Shown here in pieces: positions 17,928 to 27,190 of a stretch of 52,184 bases of DNA (within the stretch, counting starts at the first letter, position 1; the number at the start of each line of letters is the position of its first letter). Origin of the DNA: Caballeronia peredens (lineage in GTDB: Bacteria; Pseudomonadota; Gammaproteobacteria; Burkholderiales; Burkholderiaceae); the NCBI GenBank assembly GCA_001544595.2, contig FCOH02000034.1, forward strand, positions 1 through 52,184, read 5' to 3'. Position numbers and translations under genes: made by a program. The notes under the pieces are model-generated. The model saw only the letters and a program-made list of their open reading frames with translations, made no database searches and was not told the origin of the DNA.

Positions 17928-18896
17928 TCAAACCGATGTTGCGCGATCAATAAGCTGCGACGCGCGTTCACTTTCGTTAAGCAACTCGACGTCCGCTTTG
18001 AGCGTCTCAGGTAGCACCCCTCTTAGGAAATCCAACCAAGTACGAACTTTCGCATCTAGATATTGACGGGAGGGGTAAAGAGCGTAGACATTCATTTCGA
18101 GCGTCGTGTACTCCGTCAGAACGCGGACCAGCGCCCCGGTACGCAATCCCGCCAATGCTGAATACGTTGGAAGCACGCCCACTCCCATACCTTGTCGAAT
18201 CGCGTTCTCGATTGCTCCCGCGTTATTGACCGTTAAACTTGAAGGACCGATAGCCACGCTTTCCTGTCCTCGCGGCCCTTCGAATACCCACGAGTCAGAA
18301 GTGAATTTGGGGTTCATCAAGTACAAACACTTGTGATGCAGCAGGTCCGCAAGTACTTTTGGAGCTCCGAATCGTTCGATGTAGGCCGGTGATGCGCAGG
18401 CAATGCTGAAAATCGAACCGAGTTTTGCCGACACCAGCGCGGAGTCAGGCAGGTTGGACGCAAGGATGACCGACATGTCATAACCTTCCTCAAGCAAGTC
18501 GGGTATCCGTTGCGCGAGCGTCAATTCGAACTGAACGCCGGGTTGCTGCTCTTGATACTGCGAGATCATCGGGACGATATGATGCTGCCCGAAACTTGTC
18601 ATCGAGTGCACTCTTAGCTTCCCCATCGCCCGAGCGGTCGAATTTCCCGCCTCCGCTTCGGCTTGCTCGATACTAGAAAGAATCTCTTGGACGCGTTGCA
18701 AATATCGTTGGCCGGCGTCAGTTAGCGCGATGCGCCGAGTCGTTCTGTGAAGCAACCTTGTCTGCAAATGCGCTTCAAGATCCGAAACGGCCCGCGATGC
18801 GTTCCCCGTCGTCGTCTTTAGCAGCTGCGCGGCTGCAGTAAATCCTCCGGCCTCGACGACGCGGGCGAAAATTCGCATGTTCTGAAGCGTGTCCAT
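17928..18896 (-). CDS. LysR-type regulator (TTG/DsdC-like group)
   Basis: 322 residues. The N-terminal winged helix MDTLQNMRIFARVVEAGGFTAA with ISRAVSDLEAHL-like recognition helix (ASRAVSDLEAHLQTRLLHRT) belongs to the large proteobacterial group annotated as LysR/CrgA-like. The effector domain covers about 92-295. It starts 51 bases downstream of the MscS gene on the same strand, so it could be the last gene of the FUSC-MscS transcript. AaeB-type FUSC pumps are often under LysR control (AaeR), which makes a functional link plausible. Confidence 0.85.
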   Translation of the reverse strand: MDTLQNMRIFARVVEAGGFTAAAQLLKTTTGNASRAVSDLEAHLQTRLLHRTTRRIALTDAGQRYLQRVQEILSSIEQAEAEAGNSTARAMGKLRVHSMTSFGQHHIVPMISQYQEQQPGVQFELTLAQRIPDLLEEGYDMSVILASNLPDSALVSAKLGSIFSIACASPAYIERFGAPKVLADLLHHKCLYLMNPKFTSDSWVFEGPRGQESVAIGPSSLTVNNAGAIENAIRQGMGVGVLPTYSALAGLRTGALVRVLTEYTTLEMNVYALYPSRQYLDAKVRTWLDFLRGVLPETLKADVELLNESERASQLIDRATSV

Positions 18897-18947
18897 CGTA
18901 TCTCTTAAGTAGATCTTGCGATTTCAACATTATGCCGTCATCCCGAC

Positions 18948-20471
18948 TCAACCACCATCATGTAGTGAGTGCAAATGCCGCACTTTTTCGACGAGCCAGT
19001 GGAAAAGTGAGTGCCCCTCTTCCCGCGCAGCCGACGTTGGCATCGCGAGCTTCCCAAGCTTGTCTTGACGGAAGGCCAATAGCAAACACATTTGCGTCGC
19101 GACGTCGGGAAACTCTTTTAAGAACGACGTCATATCCTCTTTACTGAGCTGAAAAAGAACACAAGGGGTGAGCGTTGTGATAGTCACGTTCATCGGCAGC
19201 CCGGCGAGCAGCCCAGACTCACCAAACGCCTCACCTGGCCCTACTCTATTTATTTCGCGTTCCCCAGTTCCACTATCAAACTTCACAGACAGCACACCAG
19301 AGTAGATAATGGACAGACTCTCTGGAATCGTCCCCGGTGCGAATATTCGATGGCCCGATTGATATTCGTGTCGCGAAAGCCGCTGAGCTAACCGTGATAT
19401 TTCATCGCCAGAAAGGCTGCTGAACAACGGAACTTGCTTCAACAACGACTCGCGTTCATCCCGTGTAGTTGCACTAGGTGCCGGTACGCCGAGTGCGCGC
19501 AAGCGCACCCCGGATGAAGCCAAATGGCGGTAGCACAAGTCGAATAGTTCGTTTGATACGCGCATTTTCCTCCCCAAATCATCGACATACCCTACGAGCT
19601 CGTAGTGTATTGAATTTAGGGTTGCACTTTTCACTCTCGAATATGGTGTGGGTGCCGACAGAATTTCGCTGCAGCCCGTCAGCGCAAGATTCATTGCGTC
19701 CAGCACCGCTTTGGGCCTAGCTTCAGGATCGATCTCAAGGACGATGGAAATGCCGTGAACTAGAGACGGTCGACTGTTATTCACAATCTTAGATTTTGAT
19801 GCAACTGCGTTCGGTACGATGACAGAATTGCCTTGACCTGTCAGTAAATGGGTCGCACGCCAATTCATTTCGATAACTTTGCCCTCGACGTCGTCGAATG
19901 CAATCCAGTCACCGACTGAATATGGCTCAGTCACGTTCAGAACAATGCCAGCAAACACATCGCTCAGCGTGCTCTGAATAGCGAGGCCAAGCACAATCGC
20001 GAGCGCGCCCGATGTAGCTACAAGTCCACGAACCGGGAGTTCCAATACAAATCCGAGAGCTGCAACCGTCGCCGCAAGAAATACTACTGCACCAAAGATG
20101 TCGGAGAACAGTCGTTGCTTTCTCCAAGCACCAGGCAGCAGCAGGGAGTCGACGAACAAAGTGAGCAATCGCGCACCGAGGAACCACCACGCGACTTCAA
20201 GAAATTGCCACAACCAGTGGAGGTCCGGCGTTTCCAGGAACGGCGCTTGTGTGAATGGATTCAATCCGGATGAAAGAATCCCCCAACTCAGCGTCATGAA
20301 CAGAACCACTCTGACAACAAGCCGAGCCAAGTCACGTTGAGGCACACGCATACGCCATATCAGCACTTCTATGGCAATGACAGAGAAACCAACAACCAGT
20401 CCTGTATTCACAATCCGCTCCAACACGTCACAACCGCCATCAACTTGCAACACCGTCAGCGTCCCACGCAA
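18948..20471 (-). CDS. MscS-family mechanosensitive channel with C-terminal cyclic-nucleotide-binding domain
   Basis: 507 residues. There are four or five N-terminal membrane helices (about 20-40, 50-68, 88-112, 125-145). The pore helix GLVATSGALAIVLGLAIQS follows, with FAGIVLNVTEPYSVGDWI, the MscS signature. From about 345 to 470 there is a cNMP-binding fold with LFSSLSGDEISRLAQRL and the phosphate-binding GEAFGESGLLAG. Such channels (MscCNG type) are reported to be gated by cyclic nucleotides rather than tension alone. The first 32 bases overlap the end of the FUSC gene, so the two are translated together. The exact start could be slightly downstream. Confidence 0.85.
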   Translation of the reverse strand: MRGTLTVLQVDGGCDVLERIVNTGLVVGFSVIAIEVLIWRMRVPQRDLARLVVRVVLFMTLSWGILSSGLNPFTQAPFLETPDLHWLWQFLEVAWWFLGARLLTLFVDSLLLPGAWRKQRLFSDIFGAVVFLAATVAALGFVLELPVRGLVATSGALAIVLGLAIQSTLSDVFAGIVLNVTEPYSVGDWIAFDDVEGKVIEMNWRATHLLTGQGNSVIVPNAVASKSKIVNNSRPSLVHGISIVLEIDPEARPKAVLDAMNLALTGCSEILSAPTPYSRVKSATLNSIHYELVGYVDDLGRKMRVSNELFDLCYRHLASSGVRLRALGVPAPSATTRDERESLLKQVPLFSSLSGDEISRLAQRLSRHEYQSGHRIFAPGTIPESLSIIYSGVLSVKFDSGTGEREINRVGPGEAFGESGLLAGLPMNVTITTLTPCVLFQLSKEDMTSFLKEFPDVATQMCLLLAFRQDKLGKLAMPTSAAREEGHSLFHWLVEKVRHLHSLHDGG

Positions 20472-22623
20472 GGAATCGCCTTAGCCATTCTTTGCGATCA
20501 ACCACGCTTGTGCTTGGTAGCTGACCAAGCTTGAAGTCGATAAAATGCAGGTACGCCGACAGTCTTCTCAGTTCGCGAACTTGTATGCAGTCCGCTCGCG
20601 CGTCAAATTCCGCACGAAGGGCGAGGATGGCGTCACGTGACCCGCGCCGAACAACAATTACTTGATCGGCCGATGGTGTCTCGAACATCGAGAAAATACA
20701 GTCCAGTAGACGCTGTACCGAGACACGCGTATCGTCTCGCAGATCCGATAACTTCTGCAACTCGACACGCAACTCGACGATCGAGTGCCCAAAGTCCAAT
20801 ATTGTGAACATCCAAGCTGCAGCCGATGCTTGAGCTTTCAACTCTCCTGCGGAAGCTACGTTTAGTTGATGGCCGAGATCTCTCGTGTGGCTTTCGAGAT
20901 ATAGGCGGGCAAGTGACAGCTTTGTAGAACACGCAAGCGATGCTTGCCTAAGAAGATCGCGCAGAAGCATGTTCCGCAACCACGGCCTAGCAGAAGGAAA
21001 AATAATCGTGCTCGCAAGAAGCACTATCACCATTGATATCACAAGCCCTAGAGCGTCGTTCAAAGTGCGTTCGACGTCGTAGACCATTGGATTGTCGGGG
21101 CCAGCGAGCAAACAGAAAGAAATGCAGTACCCCAATCCAAAGCCCATTCCCCCGGGACGTGTGCTGATATACACACCAAGAGCCAAAGGAGGGATTAGAA
21201 CCGCGCAAAGCAGAGCGTAACCGTCTATAAGCGGATACACAAAAAATAGAACAGCAGGCGCCAATACGCATGCTGTAACGGTCCCCCATAACATCTGTCT
21301 AGAGGCCACGGCAGGATTGGGCATCGTTCCAGTGAGCGCACTATTTACTGCCGTGTTAACTACTGCTCCAGCGCCTGAAGGCCAGGCCGTCACGTACCAA
21401 ATCATCGCACTCAGACATAGTGCAGCGGCAGCCCGAAGCCCCGACGCACTCGCGGCCAATAGGTTGGTTTTGGTCGCGAACCGTGCAGTTGCAGCGGGCC
21501 CATCGTACGCGTCTTCCGCTAGTGAAGCGTAGGCCTCGGTGTATCGGTGCATCTCGTCGACGAGCCTCTCTAGCAACTCAGCCGAAGTATCGAAGTCAGG
21601 GAGCATCGTCAGTGACGACTCTTCAATAGCTGACCGAGTGTTGGCCAACCGGCTGGGCAATGCCGCATTGAACGCAAGCAACTGCTCTGCAGCATCTTTG
21701 GCTTCTGCGGCGTTGCGTACGGGCTGACCTTCTGCTGTCACCAGTAGCGACGGAATCTCTTGAAGGCAGTTCTCAATGAGATCCACCACGGCACCCTCTT
21801 CGGTCGCTCGCAATCTGAGCAGCCACTGATGTAGAGCGCGCACTCGAGTTGTGACATTCATGAATTCCGTGTTCAGTTGCGACAGCCGGCGCGCACGCCA
21901 CTTTGTCTCAAAATCCTCGAACACCGCGACACTACTCAGCGCTTCGAGCCCAACAACATCCGCTGAAAACAACGCGTGAAGTTCTGTTGGCGCACCGTGC
22001 ACTGCCTGAGCGCCTACCGCGTCACCGACAAGCTTCGAGAAACGTATAAAGCGGGTGCGTACAACTTCTCTCAGCGTGTCAGCGACATGCTGAGGGAAAA
22101 TCAAGGCGCTAACTGTTGCAGCACAGAAGATTCCCATCGATAGTTCGGAAAGGCGCGTCATCGCCGAAATGAACACCCCGTCAGGGTTTGCTAGCGCTGG
22201 TATGCCAATGAGCGCAGTCGTATAACCCGACAACACGAAGCCATAGGCGCGAAAACTTCGATTCAGTGACGCTCCGATGGTGCAGAGACAGATCCACAGT
22301 GTGATGGACAGGAGAAATAGCTCGAAAAATTGGCCAAAAAGTGCCGTCAATCCGACAGTAACCGTCGCCCCTACGATCGTCCCAATGAAGCGATAGAAGC
22401 TCTTGGCAATTACCATTCCGGTTTGGGGCTGCATCACAATGAAAACCGTGACCATGGCTGTCCGAGGTGACGAGAGCTCTAAGCGCATCGAAAGGCCCAT
22501 TGCAATCAATGCCGCACCGACGGTCTTAAGTATGTGGACCCACACCCGTGCCTCTGTTTCCAAAGTCGCGCTAAAAAACTCACGCGCAAGGGCGATGGAC
22601 CGCACAATAGAGGAAAGAGACAT
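20440..22623 (-). CDS. FUSC-family inner-membrane exporter (AaeB/YccS-like)
   Basis: 727 residues in two similar halves, each a membrane block followed by a soluble region. Helices fall at about 30-160 and 390-530. Family features are SPRTAMVTVFIVMQPQTGMV and YRFIGTIVGATVTVGL in the first block, and NPMVYDVERTLNDALGLVIS in the second. FUSC proteins such as AaeB export aromatic carboxylic acids and related toxic compounds. In a window full of aromatic catabolism this fits well, though the substrate is unproved. It is translationally coupled to the MscS channel gene (32-base overlap). Length is at the usual size for AaeB/YccS and the frame is intact. Confidence 0.85.
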   Translation of the reverse strand: MSLSSIVRSIALAREFFSATLETEARVWVHILKTVGAALIAMGLSMRLELSSPRTAMVTVFIVMQPQTGMVIAKSFYRFIGTIVGATVTVGLTALFGQFFELFLLSITLWICLCTIGASLNRSFRAYGFVLSGYTTALIGIPALANPDGVFISAMTRLSELSMGIFCAATVSALIFPQHVADTLREVVRTRFIRFSKLVGDAVGAQAVHGAPTELHALFSADVVGLEALSSVAVFEDFETKWRARRLSQLNTEFMNVTTRVRALHQWLLRLRATEEGAVVDLIENCLQEIPSLLVTAEGQPVRNAAEAKDAAEQLLAFNAALPSRLANTRSAIEESSLTMLPDFDTSAELLERLVDEMHRYTEAYASLAEDAYDGPAATARFATKTNLLAASASGLRAAAALCLSAMIWYVTAWPSGAGAVVNTAVNSALTGTMPNPAVASRQMLWGTVTACVLAPAVLFFVYPLIDGYALLCAVLIPPLALGVYISTRPGGMGFGLGYCISFCLLAGPDNPMVYDVERTLNDALGLVISMVIVLLASTIIFPSARPWLRNMLLRDLLRQASLACSTKLSLARLYLESHTRDLGHQLNVASAGELKAQASAAAWMFTILDFGHSIVELRVELQKLSDLRDDTRVSVQRLLDCIFSMFETPSADQVIVVRRGSRDAILALRAEFDARADCIQVRELRRLSAYLHFIDFKLGQLPSTSVVDRKEWLRRFLAWDADGVAS

Positions 22624-22790
22624 CTTTTTCTCTACAGTATCGTGGTCGGACGAGCTTTGGCGTCAGCACTAGCAGTAAACGCCCACTCAACACCGATGAG
22701 CCTAAGCTTCGTGTTCTTTCATCGACGCGGATGGTAGCTTCTAGTAAGGAATAAATCGTTTATCTAAATTTTTAGGGTTGGTAATTGAAC

Positions 22791-23549
22791 TTACTCTATG
22801 TATCGCGCGCTCCATGATGAAATGATGCTTGCCGCATAAACGGCATCACGTCGTTTGCTCAGAAGATGATCCGATCCATCTAATGACACAAAGCTCTTCG
22901 GATGTTTCGCTGCAGAAAAGATAGTTGCAGCGTTCCGAATCTCTACTGTCGTGTCCTGCGGTGAATGCATGACAAGTAGGGGCCGCTTCAGTCCCGCGAC
23001 TTTCTTCGACAGATTGTGCTCAGCAGCGTCTTGCAGAAACTGCTTTCCAATGCGAAACGAACGACCTGCAATTTGGACGTCGGCTTCGCCTTCAGCCTCA
23101 ATGCGCGGCACGTCCGACTTAAACAGCCCGATCACATGCGACGGATCGCTGGGCGCAGCTATCGTCACAACAGCTCTGACAACTCCGATATAGCCAGCAG
23201 AAGCGAGAACTGCAGCGCCTCCAAGACTGTGACCAATGAGGATTGATGGCGCGCGCCCCACGTCCTCAAGGCGGCCTGCCGCTGACACGAGGTCGTTGCA
23301 ATTTGACGAGAAATTCGTATTGGCAAACTCTCCCTCACTCGCCCCGACTCCCGTGAAGTCAAAGCGTAAAACTGCGATACTATGATCAGTTAAGGCTTGC
23401 GCTATTCGACTCGCAGCGAATACGTCCTTTCCGCACGTGAAGCAATGTGCAAAGAGTGCATATGCGCGAGGCTCATCGGTGGGCGAGTCTAGGCGTCCAG
23501 CCAATTTTTGCCCGTCTGCTCCGAGAAAATCAAATCGCTCGCTTGGCAT
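22791..23549 (-). CDS. Alpha/beta hydrolase (stand-alone half of the hydrolase/OsmC family)
   Basis: 252 residues. YALFAHCFTCGKD near the start, RFDFTGVGASEG, the nucleophile elbow LIGHSLGGAA (Ser near 109), HSPQDTTV (Asp) and GSDHLLS (His) form a complete catalytic set. This exact hydrolase type is most often fused to an OsmC peroxidase domain of about 140 residues. Here the protein stops right after SSWSARYIE, where the linker would begin, and no OsmC sequence lies in the next 160 bases. It is intact as a single-domain enzyme; natural stand-alone versions exist. It lies 167 bases upstream of the FUSC gene on the same strand. Confidence 0.82.
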   Translation of the reverse strand: MPSERFDFLGADGQKLAGRLDSPTDEPRAYALFAHCFTCGKDVFAASRIAQALTDHSIAVLRFDFTGVGASEGEFANTNFSSNCNDLVSAAGRLEDVGRAPSILIGHSLGGAAVLASAGYIGVVRAVVTIAAPSDPSHVIGLFKSDVPRIEAEGEADVQIAGRSFRIGKQFLQDAAEHNLSKKVAGLKRPLLVMHSPQDTTVEIRNAATIFSAAKHPKSFVSLDGSDHLLSKRRDAVYAASIISSWSARYIE

Positions 23550-23635
23550 CCCAAGTTCTACCGTGTAATGTTAATTAAAAAGTCGAGTATGAGCGCCACT
23601 GATTTGAAATGCCGGTTGCTACATAAATCACGGCC

Positions 23636-23995
23636 CTAGTGCATAAACTCATGAACGTGTTTTGCTAAAAGCATGGCTCTAGCGTTAGCCGGCGGCGTCT
23701 TTCCACATTTTGGCGCATAGGTTAATTCTCCAGCCATTATCAACTGCCCCGTTAGCACGCATCTTCCGGATGCGCGTGCAATCTTGAGACGCCACGTCTG
23801 ATAGCCGAAGTTTCCGCTGCAAGCGTCACGCCAAGACACAGTCAAAGTTTTTTGCGAAGGAGCATCAAGAATCGTCACTACGGGGCGGCAATCTTGAAAC
23901 TTTGACGGGCTTAATAGGCCTCTGCGACCACACGCCTCAAGATAGCGGTTCTTGTCCAGTGTCTTTCCACTGATTGCAATAAGGTATGTTGCCAT
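23636..23995 (-). CDS. DUF3331 protein
   Basis: 119 residues. The middle and end match DUF3331, a family almost confined to Burkholderia and relatives: VSWRDACSGNFGYQTWRL, then GRCVLTGQLIMAGE, Y-AP and PANARAMLLA. The conserved cysteines and Trp suggest a small metal-binding or zinc-ribbon-like fold, but no function is known. It lies 86 bases upstream of the hydrolase gene on the same strand. It is useful mainly as a taxonomic marker. Confidence 0.75.
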   Translation of the reverse strand: MATYLIAISGKTLDKNRYLEACGRRGLLSPSKFQDCRPVVTILDAPSQKTLTVSWRDACSGNFGYQTWRLKIARASGRCVLTGQLIMAGELTYAPKCGKTPPANARAMLLAKHVHEFMH

Positions 23996-24749
23996 GCTCC
24001 GCTTGTTTGCAGTTTCATGTTCTCAATTCCTAACGTTAGACGAAACATCGGAATTTACTTTTATGCTGTCTAACAGCGATGAAAGAGCCTTTTGCGGTGT
24101 TGATACAGTATCAATGGGACAATTAACGTTGCTAAAAGTATTTTAACCTTTCCACAAGAATAAGAGACTAAGTACGACCGCTCACTATGCCGAAGTTTTC
24201 TCCCCGAAGACTTAACACCAATCGAACACCAATCGCTACTGCCAGACCAAGTTAAGGGTTCTTGTTTCTTTCGGCAAGCCAAAGGCTGTGCCAGTCGGAA
24301 GTTGGACTTATCGTCGAACAGATGAAAGCGAAAGTATAATTCACTCATTCTATTGCATTTTTTGGTGTGAATCTATCGTGTACTCCCACGGAGTGATACA
24401 GGAGTTTTGATCTTATAGGCTTTATGTAAGAGGCAGTAAGGGTTTTGATGCCAAATGTAGTTTCTGCATAATTGAATTGAATCAAATTCAAGTTGTTTTC
24501 TACATGGCATTTCCGTCAGATTCGAATATTCCAATAGCCGTTTTTCTGACGAATCGTGTTGCAGCTGATGACGGCAAGCGCTGTTTATCGAAACCTGCGT
24601 GGTGTACGCCGTCGCATCACGATTTGAAGCGAATCAACGACTTCTGACATACAGAGATCGTCGCAAATACTTGGCGCTATCGGGAAACGCCTGTACGACG
24701 CCGCGACGTCGTCCCACAGGTACTGGCTCCCACCGAAACATTTCAACGT
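23996..24749. other. AT-rich intergenic stretch, no gene recognised
   Basis: About 750 bases. Open frames at 24070-24348 (minus) and 24599-24871 (plus) show no known motifs; the second overlaps the end of the next gene in antisense. Base composition is visibly more AT-rich than the flanks, notably around 24340-24560. Confidence 0.5.
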
Positions 24750-25355
24750 CTAAAGCCAACGACGCACGCGAGAGCTATAATCGGCAAATGCTTTTGAAAA
24801 ACGCCTCTTCAAGTAGTCTTCTTCGAACCGGACTTGAATTTGGGCAAGTAAGTCACAGCAAACCGCAATAAGAGCAACTGGCCAAGTCTGAATTACAAGT
24901 ACCTGAGCGACCAGAGAAAACCGTATGCCGAGATAAACCGGATTTCTCGAGAACCTAAATAAGCCGTGAGAAATTAATTCTCTTTGAGGAGTATCGTCAA
25001 TACCCATTCGCCACGAATCTCCCATTGCTGACTGCGCGCTCAACACCCAACAAAGCGAAATGACAAGGGCAACGGCGCCCACTTTTCTCAGGACCGATAT
25101 AACTCCGCTGTTAAATTCAAAACTTCCGTATGCGTCATTTGCAAGCACGTGCAGAACTAAATACGCCGCATCGACAAGTGGCAACCACAGATAAAAGCAT
25201 CTTGCGACATAGCCCTCGGGTGATTGGCTTCGCGCGAAGGACAGAATGCGTCCACCTCGTTTTGCAGCGAAAAATAGTCGCATTGCTACGGCGAATATCA
25301 CAAAAAAAATAGCGTGTAGTAGCGGGACAAATCGCCAGAGTTGACTCATGCTCAA
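24750..25355 (-). CDS. Isoprenylcysteine carboxyl methyltransferase/PEMT-like membrane protein
   Basis: 201 residues with about five membrane helices. The C-terminal part has SHGLFRFSRNPVYLGI (about 137-152) followed by a hydrophobic hairpin and RFEEDYLKRRFSKAFADY, the cofactor-binding signature of the ICMT/phospholipid methyltransferase fold. It would use SAM to methylate a membrane substrate, which is unknown for bacterial members. The start could be Met1 or Met3. It is a single gene with wide gaps on both sides. Confidence 0.8.
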   Translation of the reverse strand: MSMSQLWRFVPLLHAIFFVIFAVAMRLFFAAKRGGRILSFARSQSPEGYVARCFYLWLPLVDAAYLVLHVLANDAYGSFEFNSGVISVLRKVGAVALVISLCWVLSAQSAMGDSWRMGIDDTPQRELISHGLFRFSRNPVYLGIRFSLVAQVLVIQTWPVALIAVCCDLLAQIQVRFEEDYLKRRFSKAFADYSSRVRRWL

Positions 25356-26401
25356 GCAGAACCTTTAGGTTGATTATCACAAACGCCTAGGGAACAGTTG
25401 ATCCTCTTAACTCTTTGCGCCATCAAAGACTTTTCTGTTTTACTGAACGCGTCGCGTGACTGATGTAGTGCAATACGATGGCCGGTGGACCCTACGCTGC
25501 CTGTGCAAATTCAAGGCGTTGAGCGCGATGTGTCCATCAGCGCTCTGAGTCACTGCGTCGCGACGGATACGAATCTAACGGGAGGTTGGACAAGGTGCAC
25601 ACAAATTGTATTGAGATCGTCTCGTAACTGTCTAGGGACACGCCGCGATTTCTTGGTTCACCGACATAATTTCCGGACACCACGCATGCATGCCCTATTC
25701 AGCGATTTCTGACGGAAAACACATGACGCCGTTGGCCGAGATGTCTCACGATAGATTTGGCTCGGCCGGCCCGATGAGCATTGGTTTCTCGTATCACGAA
25801 CCTAACGTTCTGTTTTTCCGAACGCACATGTCTATCTTTGCTCTCCGAACTCGCTTATATTCAATGTGACAGAATCGCGAATTTTTGCATTGCGACTTCA
25901 GAATTATGTGGTGCCTGACGCAAGGGTTGGACAAAATAACAGATAGCGCATGGATGCTATGTGCGGGCTACCGGCAACGCTCCTAGAGAAAAATACAATG
26001 AGACAAAGGTATGCAGACTGTTTCGCCCGTCATGCCCCCAATGTTCGACGAGAACTATGCGCATCAGCCACTGATAAACAATGCGAATATCGCGTGCTGC
26101 GGATGCCTATCAATCGATCGCTGGTCAGTGCCTTCCTCTCTTCCTGATCGTCTGATTGAATAAGTCATTGCTGTACTCGAATCAGACCAGCCCTTTGATT
26201 TTTCACTCTTCGTAGTATACACGGCCAAGGCCGTGCAGCAGATCATTTGCAATATGAACCATGTGCACTGACGAAGCGGATACGATCGTCGATGCCACCC
26301 AGACTTTTCTTGATAAGAATTACTAATTTGTCAGGTAAGACTTCTTGCTCCACTCGTATGATCGATGTGGCTATGAACGACGCTAACGAAAGGAGAATCG
26401 A
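25356..26401. other. Long gap upstream of sdhCDAB
   Basis: About 1 kb without a recognisable gene; short frames at 25485-25712 and 25950-26147 have no known motifs. In many Burkholderia genomes a GntR regulator and mdh lie upstream of sdhC; no trace of either is seen. AAAGGAG just before 26402 is a strong ribosome binding site for sdhC. The sdh promoter must lie near the right end. Confidence 0.5.
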
Positions 26402-26812
26402 ATGCAGAGCCCAGTGACGGAGAGGAAGCGGGCATTTCGAAATATTCAGATCGGTCAGTTAATGCACTATCGCTTGCCGCTAGCAGGGAAGGTCTCCATC
26501 CTGCATCGCGTCAGCGGTTTGCTGCTGTTCGTCTCGCTGCCGTTCATTCTGTATCTGCTCGAACAGAGTCTCACGTCGGAAATTAGTTTCGACGCATTCA
26601 AAGGCTTCCTGGCCAACCCCATCGTCAAGATCATCACGCTCGTGCTGTCGTGGGCGTATCTGCATCACTTCTGCGCGGGCATCCGTTTCCTCTTGCTCGA
26701 TACGCACGTCGCAGTGAACAAGGAAGGCGGCAAGCAGACCGCTCTCATCGTGCTGGTCGTGTCGCTGCTGCTGACGCTCGCGATGGCCCTCAAGCTTTTC
26801 GGAGTGTTCTAA
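26402..26812 (+). CDS. sdhC: Succinate dehydrogenase cytochrome b556 subunit
   Basis: 136 residues with three membrane helices (about 32-54, 73-95, 112-134). YRLPLAGKVSILHRVSG holds the Ser/Arg pair (Ser32, Arg36) near the ubiquinone site, and YLHHFCAGIRFLLLD supplies the haem-ligand histidine (88 or 89). It anchors complex II in the inner membrane together with SdhD. The ribosome binding site AAAGGAG stands 8 bases before ATG. Four bases separate it from sdhD. The coding is GC-rich with G/C third positions, unlike the flanking genes. Confidence 0.95.
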   Translation: MQSPVTERKRAFRNIQIGQLMHYRLPLAGKVSILHRVSGLLLFVSLPFILYLLEQSLTSEISFDAFKGFLANPIVKIITLVLSWAYLHHFCAGIRFLLLDTHVAVNKEGGKQTALIVLVVSLLLTLAMALKLFGVF

Positions 26813-26816
26813 AAAT

Positions 26817-27185
26817 ATGGCAACCCACGATAAAGTCGGCCCAAAGCGTCATGTCGTCGGCGCGCACTACGGTCTGAAAGACTGGCTCGGCCAGCGCGTC
26901 ACCGCCGTCGTCATGGCCGTGTACACGCTCGTTCTCCTCTTCTGGTTCTTTGCCGCGCACAACTTCTCCTATGAAGGCTGGGCGGGCATTTTCGCAACCC
27001 AGTGGATGAAGCTCGCCACCTTCGTCGCCCTGCTCTCGCTCTCCTATCACGCGTGGGTCGGCATTCGCGATATCTGGATGGATTACGTGAAGCCGACGGG
27101 CATTCGCCTGCTGCTTCAGGTGTTGACCATCCTCTGGCTCGTCGGATGCGCCGGCTACGCTGCACAGATTCTCTGGAGAGTTTAA
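26817..27185 (+). CDS. sdhD: Succinate dehydrogenase hydrophobic anchor subunit
   Basis: 122 residues with three membrane helices (about 28-50, 60-80, 95-118). The middle helix has LSLSYHAWVGIRDIWMDY, the conserved His/Asp face of SdhD. It pairs with SdhC to bind haem b and ubiquinone. It lies 4 bases after sdhC and 5 before sdhA. Confidence 0.93.
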   Translation: MATHDKVGPKRHVVGAHYGLKDWLGQRVTAVVMAVYTLVLLFWFFAAHNFSYEGWAGIFATQWMKLATFVALLSLSYHAWVGIRDIWMDYVKPTGIRLLLQVLTILWLVGCAGYAAQILWRV

Positions 27186-27190
27186 AGAAC

